This document shows, one piece after another, positions 62,739-64,000 of a stretch of DNA of 64,000 nt; position 1 is the first letter of the stretch, and each line of letters opens with the position of its first letter. The stretch covers positions 276,501 through 340,500 of the forward strand of contig NC_014817.1 of the NCBI RefSeq assembly GCF_000175215.2, read 5' to 3'. The notes under the pieces are model-generated. The model made no database searches. It had not been told where the DNA came from and saw only the letters and a list, made by a program, of their open reading frames with translations. The DNA comes from Asticcacaulis excentricus CB 48. Lineage in GTDB: Bacteria > Pseudomonadota > Alphaproteobacteria > Caulobacterales > Caulobacteraceae. Made by a program: the position numbers and the translations under genes.

Positions 62739-63157
62739 ATAAACTCCAGGAAAACCTTGGTTTCAGATTCTTAAGACCTCTCAACCGCGATCAAGTGGGG
62801 GATGATCGCATCGACGCACGAGAAGAATGGAAAACCTCACCCTAATTGTCTGATTTTTTCCTAGTGATAGGGTTCGCCGCTGGTTAAGTCAATTCAAGGC
62901 GATCGATGGTGGGCCTTTCAACGGCGTCGGTCCCTTGCTTTGGGTCCATGATGTTCTTCCACTGACGCTACACAACCAGTGAATCATCCTATCCCGCCAA
63001 CCCCAGTGGTTTTTGCGGATGTCCAGCTGTCGAGACTCTTCACCACAGCGGAGGCCGAGCAAATGTTTCAAAATGAAACGAAATCATTGAATTTGCACAC
63101 AAAATGGTCAAATATTCTGGATATCCCAACATGTGAAGCCCACATACGGACCTGCAC
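62739..63157. other. Divergent promoter region of the GH43 pair and the DUF3500 lipoprotein
   Basis: A 419-base region without a credible gene. Promoters for both directions should lie here. No operator could be recognised with confidence. Confidence 0.5.
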
Positions 63158-64000
63158 ATGTATTTTCCTAGAAAATCTCTTGCGCTCGGCGCAGCCACTA
63201 TAATTTCACTGTTATCAGCCTGCGGTAGTGACGGGGATTCTTCTTCAACTACTACGGCGACTGCGACAACATCATCGAGCTCTTCGAGTTCCTCATCGAG
63301 CTCAAGCGCTTCGTCTTCATCAAGCACCGCGACAACATCTGACTGCTCTACGGTCTCGGGGCAGGGGGCAATGCTAACGTGCCTAGCTAACAACTTTCTC
63401 GCAACCTTAAGCTCAAGCCAGGTTACATCGGTGAGTTATAGTCTCACATCTTCGAATGCGACAGGTTATTGGTCGAATTTGCCAACCACTCTTGCTACAC
63501 GCCACGGGGTCACTTTAGGAAGCCTGACCACTGCTCAAAAGACCGCCGCAATGGCGATGCTAAATGCCGCATTGTCGAGCTCAGGCCAAACAACCATGAG
63601 CGAGCTTCTGGCTGCGGATGACTACTTGGCGAACTACGCTTCTGGATATGGTTCTGGTCTTTACTACGTGTCCTTCCTCGGCACTCCGTCAGACTCCAGC
63701 CCCTGGATTTTGGAGTTTACCGGACACCATTACACATTTCTAGCCAGTGTGAATGGCAGCTATGTCAGCTTGACACCTAACTTTGTAGCCGTGGAGCCGG
63801 TGACTTGGACCAGTGGTACAACCACCCATACGCCAATGGCGACACGGCGCAATGCCCTTCTTGCCATGCTGACGGGCCTAAGCAGTACGGAATTGGCCAC
63901 GGCCAAGCTGAGCCAAGCCTATGATGACGTTTTGGTAGGCCCTCAAAAGGATGGCAATTATCCTTCGACCAAACAAGGCATTGCGGTCTCCTCCCTGACA
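63158..64000 (+). CDS. DUF3500 lipoprotein with poly-serine linker (3' end outside window)
   Basis: An open frame of 281 codons running off the window. The signal peptide ends in lipobox LLSAC with lipidated C22. Residues about 26-60 are a Ser/Thr-rich linker with long serine runs. The remainder matches the DUF3500 pattern (LTTAQKTAAMAMLNAALSSS, GLYYVSFLGTPS, WILEFTGHHYTF, TPNFVAVEPVTW). Codon use appears less GC-rich than the backbone. DUF3500 proteins have no assigned activity; here it is next to secreted glycosidases and would face the periplasm or cell surface. Confidence 0.85.
   Translation, partial: MYFPRKSLALGAATIISLLSACGSDGDSSSTTTATATTSSSSSSSSSSSSASSSSSTATTSDCSTVSGQGAMLTCLANNFLATLSSSQVTSVSYSLTSSNATGYWSNLPTTLATRHGVTLGSLTTAQKTAAMAMLNAALSSSGQTTMSELLAADDYLANYASGYGSGLYYVSFLGTPSDSSPWILEFTGHHYTFLASVNGSYVSLTPNFVAVEPVTWTSGTTTHTPMATRRNALLAMLTGLSSTELATAKLSQAYDDVLVGPQKDGNYPSTKQGIAVSSLT

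Noticed and set aside
63040..63393. Acidic minus-strand frame with Asp/Glu-rich repeats
   Set aside because: It is the complement of the poly-serine linker of the DUF3500 lipoprotein.

Overview
The window looks like the chromosome of an alphaproteobacterium, most likely a member of the Caulobacteraceae (Asticcacaulis-like). This is inferred from the aa3 oxidase assembly cluster (ctaD-ctaB-coxF-like-ctaG-ctaE-DUF983-SURF1), class I lysyl-tRNA synthetase, HspQ, a phasin, a plant-polysaccharide (GH43) locus and short palindromic intergenic repeats. No rRNA or other species marker is present, so the genus is a guess.

Bases 1-36,913 are ordinary backbone. They hold the cytochrome c oxidase operon and its assembly factors, an M16 peptidase, a GDPD, AlgH/YqgE, a peroxiredoxin, a DmdC-like acyl-CoA dehydrogenase with a divergent MerR regulator and palindromic operator, lysK, a serine hydrolase, an S24 repressor-type regulator, two hotdog thioesterases, queuosine genes (queC-queE, tgt, queA), ppx, hspQ, tRNA-Lys(TTT), ppiB, rlmE, a phasin, guaB, an RsmB-type methyltransferase and guaA. 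Gene ends are often marked by terminator hairpins and a family of GC-rich palindromes with 3-nt loops.

Bases from about 36,914 to at least 56,700 are an integrative element inserted just downstream of guaA. It has a P4-type integrase gene split by a 2,597-bp IS21-family element (exact 8-bp target duplication GTATGTAC) and an AlpA-like excisionase. A truncated TrlF-like AAA ATPase abuts tail-to-body a truncated traG coupling-protein gene. A complete CopG-trbBCDEJLFGI-DUF2274 mating-pair-formation operon follows. The missing middle (relaxase, most of traG, start of the ATPase) and the split integrase suggest a decayed, probably immobile ICE with an intact type IV secretion module. Behind it lies a cargo strip: a cold-shock protein with a long AT-rich leader, several small unknown proteins, a SRAP/YedK-like protein that appears to lack its catalytic residues, and a transglutaminase-like protein. 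No second copy of the guaA 3' end was seen, so the far boundary is not defined.

Bases 57,077-64,000 hold a carbohydrate locus. Two secreted proteins on the minus strand each carry two GH43 five-bladed-propeller units (four in all). A divergent DUF3500 lipoprotein with a poly-serine linker runs off the window end.
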